From positions 35,733,007 through 35,797,006 of the forward strand of contig CM067086.1 of the NCBI GenBank assembly GCA_034008185.1: a stretch of 64,000 bases of DNA, in the 5' to 3' direction. The translations under genes and the position numbers were made by a program. Source of the DNA: Gorsachius magnificus. Its lineage: Eukaryota; Chordata; Aves; Pelecaniformes; Ardeidae. Shown piece by piece: positions 1 to 23,900 of the stretch (the stretch's first letter is position 1; every line of letters starts with the position of its first letter). Under the pieces are notes generated by a model, which worked only from the letters and a program-made list of their open reading frames with translations, was not told the DNA's origin and searched no databases.

Positions 1-9589
<9,589 letters not shown>

Positions 9590-9764
9590 CGTTTTATCCC
9601 TGAGTCGTTCTCCATGGATAAGAAAATCAGCACAGCTATTCTCTTCCTGGGGAATGACTTTGAAGACTGTGACACAGCTTAGTCCACCCCCTCCAAGTGG
9701 TAACCATCCACCACTTGAGTCATCCCGGGTCATCACCACAGCTCGCACTCGTGCATAACTATTA
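9590..9764 (-). CDS. SPRED1: SPRED1 coding exon 2 (first half of EVH1 domain)
   Basis: The 175-nt exon is entered from a pyrimidine-rich acceptor ending CTTCCAG (AG at 9766-9765) and leaves through donor GTAACA at 9589-9584. It completes codon 11 and ends at codon 69. The peptide starts [20 protein letters not shown] and ends GERLRDKT. This is the N-terminal half of the EVH1 fold, including the conserved DDSSGGW segment (Trp31). Differences from human SPRED1 as I remember it include Cys for Ser at 41, His for Arg at 61 and Thr for Met at 69. They fall outside the most conserved core and do not suggest a broken gene. Confidence 0.97.
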
Positions 9765-10270
9765 CTGGAAGAGATACAAAAGAAGAAATTAGATTTCCAT
9801 AAATACAAACCAGCTAAGTCTAGTTAAAAAACAAAACAACACAAAACCCAGTACAAAACAACAAATCCACAACCAAGATCATGATAGTTAACATTGCGGA
9901 AGTCCTTCCATAACAGTCACCTAGAAGAAACCAGCCTAAGATGACCCTCTAAAAAAATGTTCCTCTGTACTTTTATGCCTTCATTAGGACTTCTTGGAGC
10001 TTATGTATGATTCCTTGTAAAGAAACTTAATCAGACAATATAGTTCCTCAGAGTCAAAACTGATATTCCTCTAAAAACTTTACAGTCAGTGATCTAGCTA
10101 GGGAGGGCCAGGGGTGGGAAGAGAGTGAGAACCAACTCCCGATTTATTTTAGACTAATCATGAAGCCAGTCAGCCACCATGAAATTGCACAGAAAAGAGA
10201 ACAAGAAAGCAGAAAGAGGTCAGGCCTTGTGCCACTGAAATCTAAACAAGAACAGGCTTCTAGCCAGAAA

Positions 10271-10310
10271 CCCCGCTTCCCTCCGTCCCTCCCTCCCCTC
10301 CTCCCCACGC
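10271..10310. repeat. Pyrimidine-rich low-complexity tract
   Basis: A C/T-rich run made of CCCTCC-type units lies about 500 bp upstream of exon 2 in intron 1. Confidence 0.6.
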
Positions 10311-11040
10311 ACATAACCCGTCCTTTGCAAGGGTAGGTCAGGACACACGCTGTGGGGTTCGACAACAGAACCAGTTACGGCTACTTAAAACCTAGTATTT
10401 GCAGTGTCTACTAGCTGGTTCTCTCCTGTATTTGCAGTGTGTGGAAAATTACTTGCATTTTACAATTTAACAGCTTTTTCCATCATTTACCATTTTTACA
10501 AAATAAACAAGTGGTTATGACTTCATTACTTAAAAGCCAAATTTCTTTTTCAGAGTCTTGGAAAAAGAGTCTTTCGTGATCTTCTCTCTCTCTGCTTTTA
10601 TTTATTTCTTTTAAATTAAATGACACATTTTAGTTTTGGTTATGAATTTGCTGCTACATCAGCTGGAGAACCCCATGGTTTTCCAAGGATGTTGTAAGAT
10701 CCTACAATTCAAAGTATTGTTTACTGTATGAATGTAATAGTCCATGAATGAACATCCCAACAGTTTAAAAGAAATAAGCTTCATGGTATCTTTTGCAACA
10801 TATTTCTGATTGAGGGTTTAAGTACTGATGCCAGTTAGCATTAGTGATGTCAAATTTAAGGACTGAACTGGAAATATTAGAAGAGGACGAAGTTGTTTCT
10901 TCTGTACAAAATTATTTGTGATATACCCATACACTGGACTGCTGTATTTTAAAATGATCACTGCTTTATTTTTTTTTTCCCCCAAATGTCCCAAAATAAC
11001 TGAAGGTAGGCTTTTTTGCGTAATTAATATATTACGTTCT

Positions 11041-11056
11041 CACACACACACACACA
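11041..11056. repeat. (CA)8 microsatellite
   Basis: Eight perfect CA units are followed by a short duplicated CAYATGATTCAC motif. Confidence 0.85.
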
Positions 11057-14000
11057 TGATTCACACATATGATTCACTTATATATATAAAAAAGAATTTT
11101 GCTGCAAGCATCTAAAGCTTAAATACATAACGGTTTGCAAAATGGGAAATAAACCAAGACTGTCCAATTTTAGCTTATAAGCAAGTGAATTTGTTTATGG
11201 AGACTTTGTTTGCCCCCTCCAAGCCAAAAACCAGCCACCTCCTCCCCCTAAACCTCATAGTTAAAATGACAGTTCAATGTTTCTCACCATTTCTGTACCA
11301 ACATCTTTTAGTAACTCCTCCCACACAGCAGACAATATAATCAAGAAAAAACAAATCCTTCACCATATGCATCTATCAGTTCTAATATCTGCAAATAAAA
11401 ATGACTATATCTTGATGCTTAATAAGAGTTGAATCATTCATTGGTCTCTATCACTGTATTTCACTCAGAGATAAGTTCAGATTGTAGTTGTATGCTTCAG
11501 AAAAGGGTACTCTCTTGCCTTATTTCTCTCAGGCAAAGAGCCTCTTCTGTCAGAAACCGAGGACTTTCCTCTGAAATAGTAAGATGCACCAAATGGTTAA
11601 ACATATGCACTCCCTTTGCTACTCTCCATTCAAGCAAGCCACAAATTTAGCTTTAAAGTTATTAATTCTATAAATTTGGTTGTAAATCTGAACATTAGAG
11701 CTTTCTTTTGTATAGCAACAGACTGCAGCAACAGTTCAGTTAAGCATCAGTTAGGGATATCACAGAACTTCACTTAGGCTACATGAGAAAACTTGAACTA
11801 CAACAGATCAATTTTTTTTTTATTGAAAGCTTACACTTCACATCCATTTTCTTTTCAAGAATTGCTAAGGAGAAGCAAAGATGGAGTATATGTATCATAC
11901 CACAATGGCTTAGCTAATTCCATTTGCCAGAAGTTTTATGTCAGTGTTGGGTTTCTTCCTCCTTCATAATACTGGGATGCCTAGTCCGGTCTAGTTAATG
12001 GTTTTGCCTCCATCTTTTCTAAACTGTTTTAAACAACATTTATCCTTTCAAATATTTTAGAAACTACTGTCAAATTCACTGCATTAGTGCAAGAGCCAAA
12101 ATAAAATTCCCCAGCAGGTAGTATTTAATGAATAACCTCTTACATTGAAACAAAACAGTTTTTCCAGACAACCACCCTGTAAATTAGAAAAAATCATTAC
12201 TATACTTGCAACAGTGACAAAGACTATGAAGAGATTGCTTAGTTTTCTGGGGTTTTTTATTGGTTGTATTTTAATATTATTTTTTATATTTTAAAGGAGC
12301 TCACAATTGGCAACGATAGCTATTTTTAGTAACAATAAAAGCTAGTTTGCAACTAGCCACAAAGCAGCAGCAGGACTTAAGAGTGAGTTCCATTTCCAGA
12401 ATCCTCTACAAACAAAACAGCATCTGCCTGTCAAACTACTGGTGCTACCAAAACCACCCAGATGTCCTGTATCTCTAAGCATTACAGCCCCATCTACTTT
12501 TGGGAATTTTGGAACAAATTGCTAAACTGCTGGTGTAGCTTAGCTGTGGGAAAAAGGGCAGACAAGGCTCCAATGTTTTCCGGCACCACCCCTACAGACT
12601 AACATTTTTACCTACTCTTGCACGTTTAGCAGCTCTATCAGGAATAACTGAACAAAAGTAAACCAAACACACAGGGCAATCAGTTGAGCTTTGCTCTTAT
12701 GAAAACTTTTACTAGAGCTACCACAAGCATGTGAAACGTAGCATGAAGAACAGCATCGCCAACAGCAGGCCCAAACCTATTGTATTACATCCAACTTTTC
12801 CTGAGACCCCCTGATTTTGGTTGTGGACACCGGGAACTCTTGAGGCAGAACAAGGTTTACAGGAAAAGCCAAATGGGATTCTGTCCATGGGAGCATGCTG
12901 TGAACCAGTGAAGAATGGGGACAACCACACCGGAATCCACGATCAATTCTTAACAACTATGGAAACAGATGCCCTCTCTAACAGCTGAGTGCCTCAAGTA
13001 AGGAAATGGACCACAGTATTCTTATGTGATTACAGTGAGTTATAAAATTGTGATGAAGCAGAAAGAAAAAAAAAACCAAACCAGAAATAAAAAGGTTATC
13101 TACAGTGTTATTTTCCCCTAGTAGGTATCTACTGAAGAGTACAGCATGTGTCTGAACAATATACTTATTAAACTTGAAATGAAGTCATTTCAAGATAGCA
13201 CAGCATATTGTGTAAAGTTTCATTCTAAAAATGTTAGCAAATGAAGATGACTCTTGCATCAAAATCAAAAACTGGAGTGAGGGGAACTAAGTCATCTGAT
13301 AAAGCATTAGGGGGCAGAAACAAAGGGCTACAAACCATAAGTGGACAGGAATGACACAAGACTTACAGTCCTTGCCTGCCATCAACTTTGTTTTAAGAGC
13401 ATTAAGCCTTAAAATCTGACCACAGGTTTTAAAGGTTCTCTCCTCCCTCCAGAAGCTGTGCGTTTATATCATTGTAATGCTTCTGGGCCCAAACTGACTT
13501 GTGACCTGGATGACCAAACCGTTGTTGAAGCCCAGGAAACACTCCACTGACCTTGACAGGCTGGGACCTTCAGCTCAGCAGCTAATGAACAATCCTGCTT
13601 TTGGTAGCTGGGGGGAGGAACGCAAGTATAATTTCATCACTATGGCTTTTTTTGTAAAAAAACCCCAATTTTGATAATTTGGGGTATTTCTGGTGTGTAA
13701 TATCAAAGCAATTAAAGATACCAAATGTTATTACAACATTTGTCCTTTCTTCCATTAGCGATCCAAAAGAGAATGAAGGTTAAGGATTTTCTGCCAAAAT
13801 ATTTTTCCCTGAGAAAAAGGGGAAGAGATGCTGAAGGAAGAGGGGAAAAAAAAAAAAAAAGCAGCTATCTTGTTGCGTTACATTTATTTTAACCCAGTTT
13901 CAACAGTATGCAAATATTCCTTCTCCTAGATTCATATGAAGCTACCATTGTTTTATTTCTATTGCATCTTGCACATTTCTATTTTAACATATGACTGAAA

Positions 14001-14190
14001 AATAGTAACAAACATTTCTGAGATCACGGTTAAGACAATTGAACTGAAATTGCAAGTTGTTTTTTAGTACTATAAAGCTACTACCATCACCATCAAGAAA
14101 CCTGGATCTTTGAGTGGAATTATAAACTGAACCATACAAGAAACTGACCCCTCTTAGCTTTGGTAAAAATATTTAGCATTATGGTTTCTT

Positions 14191-14854
14191 TCAAAGCTGG
14201 AAAGTGGATTTGCAGAAAAGGACCTCAGGTTTCAGGTGGACACCAATTTGAACATGAGCCAGCCACGTGCCCTTAAGACAAAGGAGGCCAATGGTGCCCT
14301 GGGCTGCATTAGGAGAAGCGTTGCCAGCAGGTTGAGGGAGGGGATCCTTCCCCTCTACTTGGCACTGGTGAGGCCATACCTGGAGCGCTGGGCTCCCCAG
14401 TACAATAATAATATGGAGGGAATCCAGTGAAGGCCGCTAAGATTATGGGACTGGAGCTTCTGTCACACGAGAGAAGGCTGAGAGACCTGGGGCTGTTTAG
14501 CCCAGAGAAGAGAAGACTCGGGGGTATCTTACCATCATACAGAAATACCTGAAGGGAGGGGGCAAAGAGAATGGAGCCAGGCCCTTTAAGTAGTGCCCGG
14601 TGCAGGCAATGGGCACACACTGAAACACAGGAAGTTCAATTTGAACATCAGGAACCACTTTGTCACTGTGAGGATGCCTGAGCACTGGCACAGGTTGCCC
14701 AGAGAAGTTGCGGAGTCTCCATCCTTGGAGACATTAAAAAGCTGCCTGGACATAGTCCTGGGTAACCTGCTGTAGGTGGCCCTCCTTCAGCAGGGGCAGT
14801 AGACAAGACGACCTCCAGAGGTCCCTTCCAACCTCAATTATTCTGTGATTCTTT
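14191..14854 (+). mobile_element. CR1 LINE, 5'-truncated 3' fragment
   Basis: This is a recognisable avian CR1 end, sense on the plus strand and so antisense to SPRED1. It contains the reverse-transcriptase tail with segments such as GGCTGCATTAGGAG and GGGCTCCCCAGTAC, then the 3' region CACAGGTTGCCCAGAGA and GACCTCCAGAGGTCCCTTCC. It ends in the typical short ATTCTGTGATTCT repeat near 14840-14852. Relative to the family as I recall it there are internal deletions and frameshifts, for example near 14390 and 14600, so it codes for nothing. Like most CR1 copies it is 5'-truncated and lacks a poly-A tail. Confidence 0.92.
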
Positions 14855-17709
14855 CTTTTATTTAATATCATATTTCAAAGCACAGCAATTTCAGTAAAAT
14901 ACGACTTTATAAATATAACTAATATGGGTTAATTTATGAGAATTCATGATACTTTGAAGTAAGAGTTGTGCACAACTGCTACTTAAATGCTTCTGACGAG
15001 GCGAAGGAAAAAAAAGGCATTCTGAAAAATCGTGACACACTCTGCTATGAAATTACACTATCTTTGCTGGCAGGCAACTAACAGCTCCAGGCTGATCTCC
15101 GAATATGAAATGGTCACAGATCAAGGCTCTTTACCTTTGACTGGCACTTTACGCACGTACTTTAGCCCCTCCAACTTCTGGTGCAATACACTTACGTGTC
15201 TGTAGCCTCACCCAAAGAGCATACATGAACCACACTTGGCTTTTTATGGTTATTATCCAAACAGCTTAGCAGAAGATTTCACGATTCCCAGATAGAGAAG
15301 TGCTCATGAGTACGTGCATGCCCAGAGTACCAAAAGGTAATACCAGACCACTGAGCTAAGGTCTATTTTACTTGCAGATAACATTTGTTGAGTATTGACT
15401 CAATTTAGAAAAAAATAATTAATTTCACCAGTATCACATGAACATATCTATACACTGCTGATGATATAAAGCCCTTCGTTACTAAAGGTTTAGAGAACAA
15501 CTGCCACTGGCACAAACCAATGACTTATCTACAACAGAAGGAGATGCAAATATAGCACAAGTACCAAAGAAGACCTAATTTACATCAAGAAAACATACGA
15601 CAGCATATCCTATTAATTTTTATGAAAAGGAAACTGCTCTCTCTATATTTTTGCCATAACAACAACTACTATATGAGGCATTGCCTGACATGACTGTTAC
15701 CCCTCTCCTCTCAAAATTATACCAGCAAACTGGAATATACACCAAACTTATGCTGGTAGGAGGCAAAACTTTGCACATTTTCTCCTTTAAGAGAGAGGCA
15801 AAAGGCATTCTTCAGAGTATAGACAGGAGGTACAACATCCATGTGTGGCTACTATGCCTAGGGAATTTATTTTTGTGAGGAGCTTAGCAAGAAAAGATGC
15901 AGATTTCCAGGAGGAACTACAGAAAAATGCTGTTACATTTAGGATACTGGTACCCACACTGATTTACTGAAGAGCTTTGGACTTTGCAAAAAAACCTGAA
16001 TGGGACATTCCTGCTCGAACAGCAGCAACAAAAAAAATCTACTTAAAGAAACCTGAACTGCCAAGCAAAATTACTTGAACCCAAAATGGCAGAAGGAAAA
16101 AGCTAGGTGGGAATCTGCATTGCATTAGGAGGGGATAACTGGTATCCTGAAAGAGCCAAAAATACTTGGTTATGCAATTATTATTTAGCAGGAGAGGCTT
16201 ATAAACCAAGGCATTTGACAGTGCACCTACAATTCAGAAGGGAAAATGATACACAACGGAACAAGTGTCCAGAACGGGAAACTGTCAAAACAGTATACTG
16301 CTGTTATGAAGTGTTCTCTTGGACACAACATCAGAAAAAAAGAAATTAAAAATAGCAGCACTAGAACCACATTCCTATTTGAATACAAAGAACTTAGGAT
16401 TGGTGACCATGTAAAGTAACCAATGCTGCAAGGAAGAATGGCTACTACCACAAGAGCTTTTGCAAAGCACATGAAGAATGGAGAAGCTGTTAAAAATATT
16501 TGAAAACCATGAAAATTATATACAAAGTAGATATTTTACATTTGCATGAATAACTTTTTAGCCCTGCTCCCCAGCGCTTCCTCTTGTTTAATAATTGTAG
16601 CTAGTTTCTATCACTTCTGTGTGTCACCCATGAGGATTGGTTAGATGAGGTAATATTTTAACAGATCAAAGGAGATCATGACACATACTTGAGGTTCCAC
16701 CTCTTTTAAAGAAACTGCCTTCTGGAGGCCTAAGTTTTCATAACAGTAAGGATTCTGTAACACTGTCTGGTCAAGGCATATTACTTAGAAAATTGCATCT
16801 GCTATCAAATACATAAGCAAACAAAAAACCCAAACAAACTTATTTTTCTTTCTACCCAGCCCCACAGAAGTTAAAAAGAACCAAAATAACATTCAAAGAT
16901 GAGTCCACAGGTTTTGGACGCATGTAGCAGAACTAGAAGAACAGTATATAGCACGTAGTTCCCCTTTGTAAGAGTTGGTGAAATGAGCTGGGCATGGAAA
17001 ATGCTTTTTAATGACTTCCAGAGCTGCCTCCTTAACAACAGAGGACTGCTGGTACCAGGGACTCCTGGATTAAATTCACCCAATTTTAGGCAGATGGGAT
17101 AACAAAATTTGAGTGGTCAGAACCTGCTACTCATATGCCCCCCAAGTTTAATGGGCTTCCTCCAGAAAATCCTAAGTTTGCCTCCTTTTTATAAGCTGAC
17201 AGCCATGAACTCCAGAAATACTCATTCTTCAACCCAGTCCGGCTTCTCCTCTCTCTGTTCTCATAGTTTGATCTTCCTCCTTACCCCCAGATTTCCAGAG
17301 GAATCTCTTCACTCCACTTATAGCACGGAACTGTCTGTACCACTTCTAATTTTGTGCAATCACTACTTGTTTCTTATCAAGTAGCAATCAAGCTATTGGG
17401 TACTGATGCCATGTATTAATTGTGACTTGCTTACCATGGAAATATGTAAATAAAGATGAAAAGCCCACAAAACAAGAGAGTGAGTTAATTTTTTAGATAC
17501 GAAAATTTACCATTTCTTTCCAACCTTGCAAAAACAGAGGAACATCTAAGGAGAGGATGGAAGACAAGCTTTTACATTTTCTCTGGCACTTCAGCAAACT
17601 TCGGACAAGCACAAGTTTTTAGCCTAAGGCAGATTCCACTGAAGCTAAGACAACTTGACACTTCCAGTAAATGTCAGACAACATCCATCCAGTCTAGAAG
17701 GAAATTTTT

Positions 17710-17711
<2 letters not shown>

Positions 17712-17747
<36 letters not shown>
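17712..17747 (+). repeat. 36-base poly-T tract, possible retrocopy poly-A tail on the minus strand
   Basis: There is an uninterrupted run of 36 T. On the minus strand it is poly-A preceded by AATAAA (17782-17777) about 30 nt upstream, the spacing of a polyadenylated mRNA end. This suggests the 3' end of a retrocopied transcript, but I cannot recognise a parent gene and have found no target-site duplication. A simple homopolymer expansion is the alternative. Confidence 0.5.
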
Positions 17748-17751
<4 letters not shown>

Positions 17752-17804
17752 GAAGCTTACAGATTCCGTTGTGCCTTTTATTTTCCTTGGAACAGCAATG
17801 ATTA

Positions 17805-17987
17805 CTACAGTTTATGATACATAACATAAGGGAAGTTTTTCAGGCAATAGTTGTATCTGAACAAGTCAGAATTCTCTCTTCTCTCAGGGCCATTTTCCTC
17901 CAGTCTTACATACTCACAAAGTCCCTGAGCTTCACTCAAGTATGCAAGTACAATTAGATCACCCTCACAGTCAAAGCTATTAGTCAT
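17805..17987 (-). pseudogene. Unrecognised 60-codon frame ahead of the poly-A tract
   Basis: A minus-strand frame (MTNSFDCEGD...) ends 57 nt before the poly-A tract and its AATAAA signal. The frame is closed by a TAG directly before its ATG. I recognise no family and it is short enough to be chance. It is listed only because its position relative to the poly-A signal is what a retrocopy would show. Confidence 0.15.
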
Positions 17988-20900
17988 CTAGCCATCAAGA
18001 TTAAGGATTGCAGTACTCTGGAGACCCTGTTAACAGAAGATGTGAATGCATTAATCAACAAGTCATTTTGTAATAAAGTTCTTGACCACTAAAGTAAGAT
18101 GAATGGAACTAATACATTGAAAGAAGACCATAGTAAGGTTCCTTACGAACAATTTTAGCTACTCTAAGAAGGTATGACAGGCTGTACTGAAAATGTTCTT
18201 TTCAAACAAGCATCTGTGTACTTTTTATTCCACTGCTCCTTGCATTTAAGAATAGTGCTCCACAAATGTCCAAAAAGCTATTATTCTCCTCCTAACACAC
18301 CTAAGAAGTTATTTAGCAAAAATAAAGGACAAACCAAGTAGACCCTGCTATACTTTCTCTAACACACCAGAAAACATTATCTCAGATTTCATGTTTACTA
18401 TGTCTGAATTTCTTTCGGCTTGTCCTGGACTATATACTCTTTCGGACACAGACCATCTGTAATGAGCATAATTCAATAGACCTAAGTGCATGTTGGTATA
18501 CAGCATACTGAGCTTAGCTGGCAAGCTGCTACATACTCTTAATCTTTCGGCAATATGTTTATGGAAGAAAAAAGCATCAGTCCCACTGGGTTTACTCACC
18601 TCAAGCAACACCTGGTATTAGGTAGGCAACCACAAAATTTAAATTTTAATCTTGTCACATTAAAAGAAATTTATAAAAGGTCCAGATCATTCCTGCCATG
18701 CATTTCCCACTCAGCCTGCACAGAAAAGGAACAGAACCTAAAAAGAAATAAAGCATATCCACACTTATAAAAATAATCTTCCTTTAACTATCTTGCTGAG
18801 CTGTGAGATTGCTAATGAATGTTGCAAAAGAAATAGTGTTTTAAAACTCTTGAGAATTAAAATTGTAGTACAATTTGTTGATACTGTTAAATCTAACGCT
18901 TGTCTCAACATTCACATTGATGTGGCTTTTCAAGGACTTCAACCTGCCAATACAAAGTGATCTTACAAAGTAAACTGTATTCTAGGAAAATCCCTAAGGC
19001 TAAATTGCTTTTTTTAACATAATAAGAAAACAACAAACATCCAAAAGGATGTTTCAAAAACACACAAATGCACAAATCACAAATGTCCATACTAACAAAA
19101 CAGAAGGACTACAAGCCAAACTGCAAAATGCTTAACAAATAGCACCAAAATCAGAGTAAAAAAGAAAAATCTGAACACCCCTTAAGGAAGATAGCCTGTG
19201 AACTTACAGCTCTGTTTTAAAGGTCTACTACATTCAGTGACCAAAAGGAAGCTACCATTCCCTTGCTATGCAGCCCCACACTTTGCGATTTGAATTTGTG
19301 TTTTTGTAGTTTTAACAAGCCATGATTATTTGGGATAGAGGAAATAAACCGAGACAGACAAGTGAAAGACTTCTATTACAATAATCCATCAAAGGAGAAG
19401 AAACAAAAAATTAATAAGATTATACAAAACGTTTTAATGGTATGCCCTTCGTATTTGCAATATGTCAGTGTGAACAATGTGACTCACATAGCCAATATGT
19501 AACTGTATGATCTATGTTTGATAATCTCAGTAATAATTAGCATCCTAGCCAGCAGTCTCGAGCATAGAAATAAGTGATTCACAAGTCCTAAGGTCAGAGA
19601 ACATAGGAATGTTAATAGTGCAACAAAAAAGTGTAACTAAGCCTTGTGTAACTACATTCCTTGCTCCAACTACTGCTAAAGTAATACTTTTCACAAGTTT
19701 CTATACAAAGCTGTATACAATGAATATATGGGTCATGCATGAATATAACACAGGGAAAAACAGCACACTGAAAGGACTCTCAGTTCAAAAGGAAGATTAT
19801 TTGAGTTGCATTATTTGCTGCTGTTCCAGAAGAAAAGTTTAGCAACTTGTAACCAACTGCACAGAAAAATAAAAAGTATACATGCATCCCCCCGCAAAAA
19901 AAATATGTAACAAACCAAAGAAAGAATACATTCACATTTCATAAATGATAGTCATGAGAACTACAATTATCACCAAATCTCTCAGGCTTACTCAGCAACT
20001 GAAAAGGGATCCACCAGCTACATTTTCCTTGTTTTGGCAATGGCAAAGTCCTAAACAAAGGGTTACAACACTGAGATCATGAGATGATTTAGCATTATGA
20101 TTACATCTCATTGCTTCCTCTTTGGACTTTCAAAACCATTAATACCACTAGCAATTACGGGTCTGAGGTGGAACTTCACCATAAGGAGGAAGTTCTGAAA
20201 TGGCTGCTGGAGATGGCTAAGTCAAATGGCACAAAATATACAATTAGAGTATCAAGAAAGCAAGGGCAACATGACACAATGCAATCTCAAAACATTTTTT
20301 AGACAGTAGGATCCAAGCAAGGAGTAAAAGAAAGATCTTTCTGCTCCAGTCAATCTAGGAGACAAAAATGTCATGTAGGAACAACTAGGTAGATTTTTTT
20401 TTTTTGGTGCAGCTCTGACATCTACATTGCACAGCTTTACTAGACAAAACAGGTTGCTATCCACCCTAAAAATGTTCCAAGTGGCTATTTGCCACTTCTG
20501 TTACACAACATATGGCATAACAACTTATATAGTATGAAGTACAAAATTGAAGAATCTAAGTCAATGAGATATACATTAAGCCATTCCACAAGTATTTTTG
20601 TTCTTGTTGTGTTTAACAGCACTGAAAATGAATCCTGACTGCATAATTTAAGAAATACAAACAGAAAATTAAGTATCTCTGCTTAGAGAGACAGAAGATG
20701 ACATTATATATTCAATATAAGGGGAAATTAAACTGGTGGCATGGACAAATAGATGTAGATGGTGAAGATCAAACCCAAGACACAGGAATCTAAATTTGGC
20801 CATTTCATTTGTACCCATGTGTTACGGACTTTTGCTCTTATTCCAGCAACAGAAGGACCTTCTCTATTCATATCCCAAGCACAGGGTCTACTATTAAAAC

Positions 20901-23900
20901 AGTAATAAGTACAAATAATTTTCCCTTATTATAAATAACAATGATTTTTGAGTACTTTTGTCTGCAATAAGACTATCCAAGCAATCCCAATAAACCAGAA
21001 GTCATTAACTGCTTTACTAGCTAAAGAAAAGCAATCAGCATTTTATTCTGCATCCTGAAGAGCAAGGTCAAAAGACCAATAATGTATTACAAGTAACTTC
21101 TTTAGTGATGCTAACAAATAATCTCTGACTTTTTGAGCCAAAATTTTCACTATTTAGGAATTTAAGCCTAAAGCACTGGCTATATTATAGAAGTTCATCT
21201 GACAGAATTCCGTACTTTGTTCACAACCCAACACTGGGAATGCATTCGTCCCATGAACTTTACATACAGGATGTAGTAGTGTTTTTAAGGGCTCTGCTTC
21301 TTGAATTTAGTTGCTGAAACATCAAGAAGTTATTGCGTTTGAAGGGAAGAAAGAATATTGCCTAGACATGCAGTAATTCCTAGACAGAATTAATTTGCCT
21401 GTAATTTTTACTCATTCCTCCTAATGCTATTAAAGACTTATTATTATTTTTTAAAACTTATTGACTAAAAGAAAAATCAAGAGAGAAGCGATTGTTTGCA
21501 TCAAAGGGTTCTAGAACCGTCACTCTGCAATTTTAACTACCTGATGACTATAGTAGCTCATCCTTGTCTTCTTCACCCATACACTGACTGGGAAGCGTTG
21601 TGTGACTGGTACTCAACACAACCATCTTTTTGAGGCATTTTCATAAAAGACTGAGTAAAAAACCCGATATTGACTATTCCACATAAAAAGCTGATGTTTA
21701 AAGAAAAACAGCTGACACAGTTGTTTCTTTAGGAAGCACAAAAAAGAAGATTGCCCAAGAGTTATTTAAGGGGAAGAAAGGGGAGCTAAAAATGCCAGAA
21801 CTCAAGTAACAAAAATTAAGTAATAGATGTTTCAAAAGTCAGCGACATTAAAAGATGGGGGGGGGGGCAGAATACAGTTTGCATAAATACTTCCCTACCA
21901 AACAAATAGCATTTAAAAAAAACACCAAGAAAAAAAAAGGGGGAGGGAGGAATAGGAGAGAAAGAGGAAATGGCATTTCCTTTTCCCAAACAAGAAGCAG
22001 ACACATGAGGAAAAACTCGGTGCCCTTCTTCAGCAAGCACAGCACAAAGTATTTGTTTTTAATTCTATGAGAGAAGCATAATCACAAAGCATATCACTGT
22101 TCAGAATGCAATTCTTATGCTATGGCTTTCTATAATACACTGAAAGGGAAGTACAAAATCTTGTAGCTAAATCTGAACTAGTAGAAATTTTCTTAGATTA
22201 GTTCCAATAAAAAATCCCACAGCACACTAGTGAAATTTTTAATTTTTAACTGTATACAGATTAAGTAATTTCTAGCAAATACAAGCTATCATATTACTTA
22301 AAACTGTTAATATAGATTGTAAAAACAGGTGGAAAACTGCTAGGGATCATGAAGGAGTAGAAAGAAAGTTTCTAAGAAGCATTTCCACAGTGAGTAAGCA
22401 GAGACAGATGAAAATGCACAGCAATCAGATTTCTCCTCATCTTTCCTATAACCACTTTGTGCAGCCTGATTTCAAGAGGTCCTTTAACACAGACTAGTGA
22501 GAGAATACAAAACTGCTGACAGTTCTACACTATCTTCTACTAAGAAGCCCAATGCAACTTTCATACCTGCACTACCATTATTATTATAAGCACTTTAAAG
22601 TAACATGATTTGGCACTGTTGCCAGAAGCACTCACTCTCCATCCTTTTCTTGACGTGACCATTTATTCCTGCCCACGCACCTTCTCCACCGCTTCTGCAA
22701 CTTTGCAGTGATCAACAGTGGGAAACCAATGTGAAAAAAAAGTAATCCAGAAGAAAGGTTCATGTCAATCCAGAACAATTATCCAACTGTAATGAATAAA
22801 TGATTGATTTTGGTCACAAGGCTCTGTCATAACTGCTTAAAGTGGTTCTGTAGATACTTAACACAAGTTCCAGAGCCATGTCTCAACATGTGTATGAGTG
22901 TTTGCTTCACCGTCAGCAACTGTTGCCAAGCTCTCATTCACGTAAGTCTGTACGGATCAGGAAATTAAGGGGTCGGTCACATTACAGCCCAGATGGAGCT
23001 TTACTGCTTCTCTACATTATATGTGTATTTTGAGATTAAGCCACAACTAGCAATACGAGCACCTAGGATTTAAGTCACAAAGTTTGTCACATTTGATCTC
23101 TTCCTGTAGAATCAACATAAGTCTTAAATTTTCCTTTTTTTTTTTTTTGTTTCATGCATGTGGAATGATGAACACCAAACGTGTAACAAAGCTGTGGATA
23201 GTTTTCTTCCTCCCAAGAAATGTACCTTTTCCTTCTCTAAATTCTTACTGCAAGAGCTTTTGGCCCTCTTTGTATTTAGTAAAGACCAGTTTACATGCTA
23301 ACAAAACAAACTGAATGTCCTTTATGTAACGACTGAATACACAAAGCAAAAGCCCTCTGGATTCCATAAGATGCAAGGGGATTAACTCTGGTAGCACAGA
23401 AAATGGATATTCTCAACACTGCAAAAAGTTTATCCCACAATGTGGTGAAAACTGAGATGCAGAGAAACCACAATTTTGAAGAAATACAACTGAAAATACA
23501 TCACAATGTGAGAATCAATTATAAGCACATGTAACCTGCTTTTAATTTGATATCATTAATCCACATAAAACCTATTATTTTCAACATGGACATAAAAGAA
23601 AAGAGCACTATCTTGCTGCAGAGAAAAACTTCAATACAGCATACCTGGCCAAACTTTTATACTCATAAACCAGTAATTTTACAATAAAATAACACTGAAG
23701 ATTGTAGCCTGACTGTATGAATTTAGAAGTCTGAATACAAACTGTAGTAAGACTTAGTCTGGATCTTTTTATTTGAAAGGAGCTACAGCAACCTCTATTT
23801 GGAAGACATTTAATATATACCAAACAAATGTGATTTGTCTGACGTGATTCATCAGCTCATCTTCACTGATGCACAGTCACCTATATTCAAGGAAATATCA

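Noticed and set aside
14236..14775. Several frames of 60-103 codons near 14.5 kb
   Set aside because: They fall inside the CR1 fragment, which is 5'-truncated and frameshifted.
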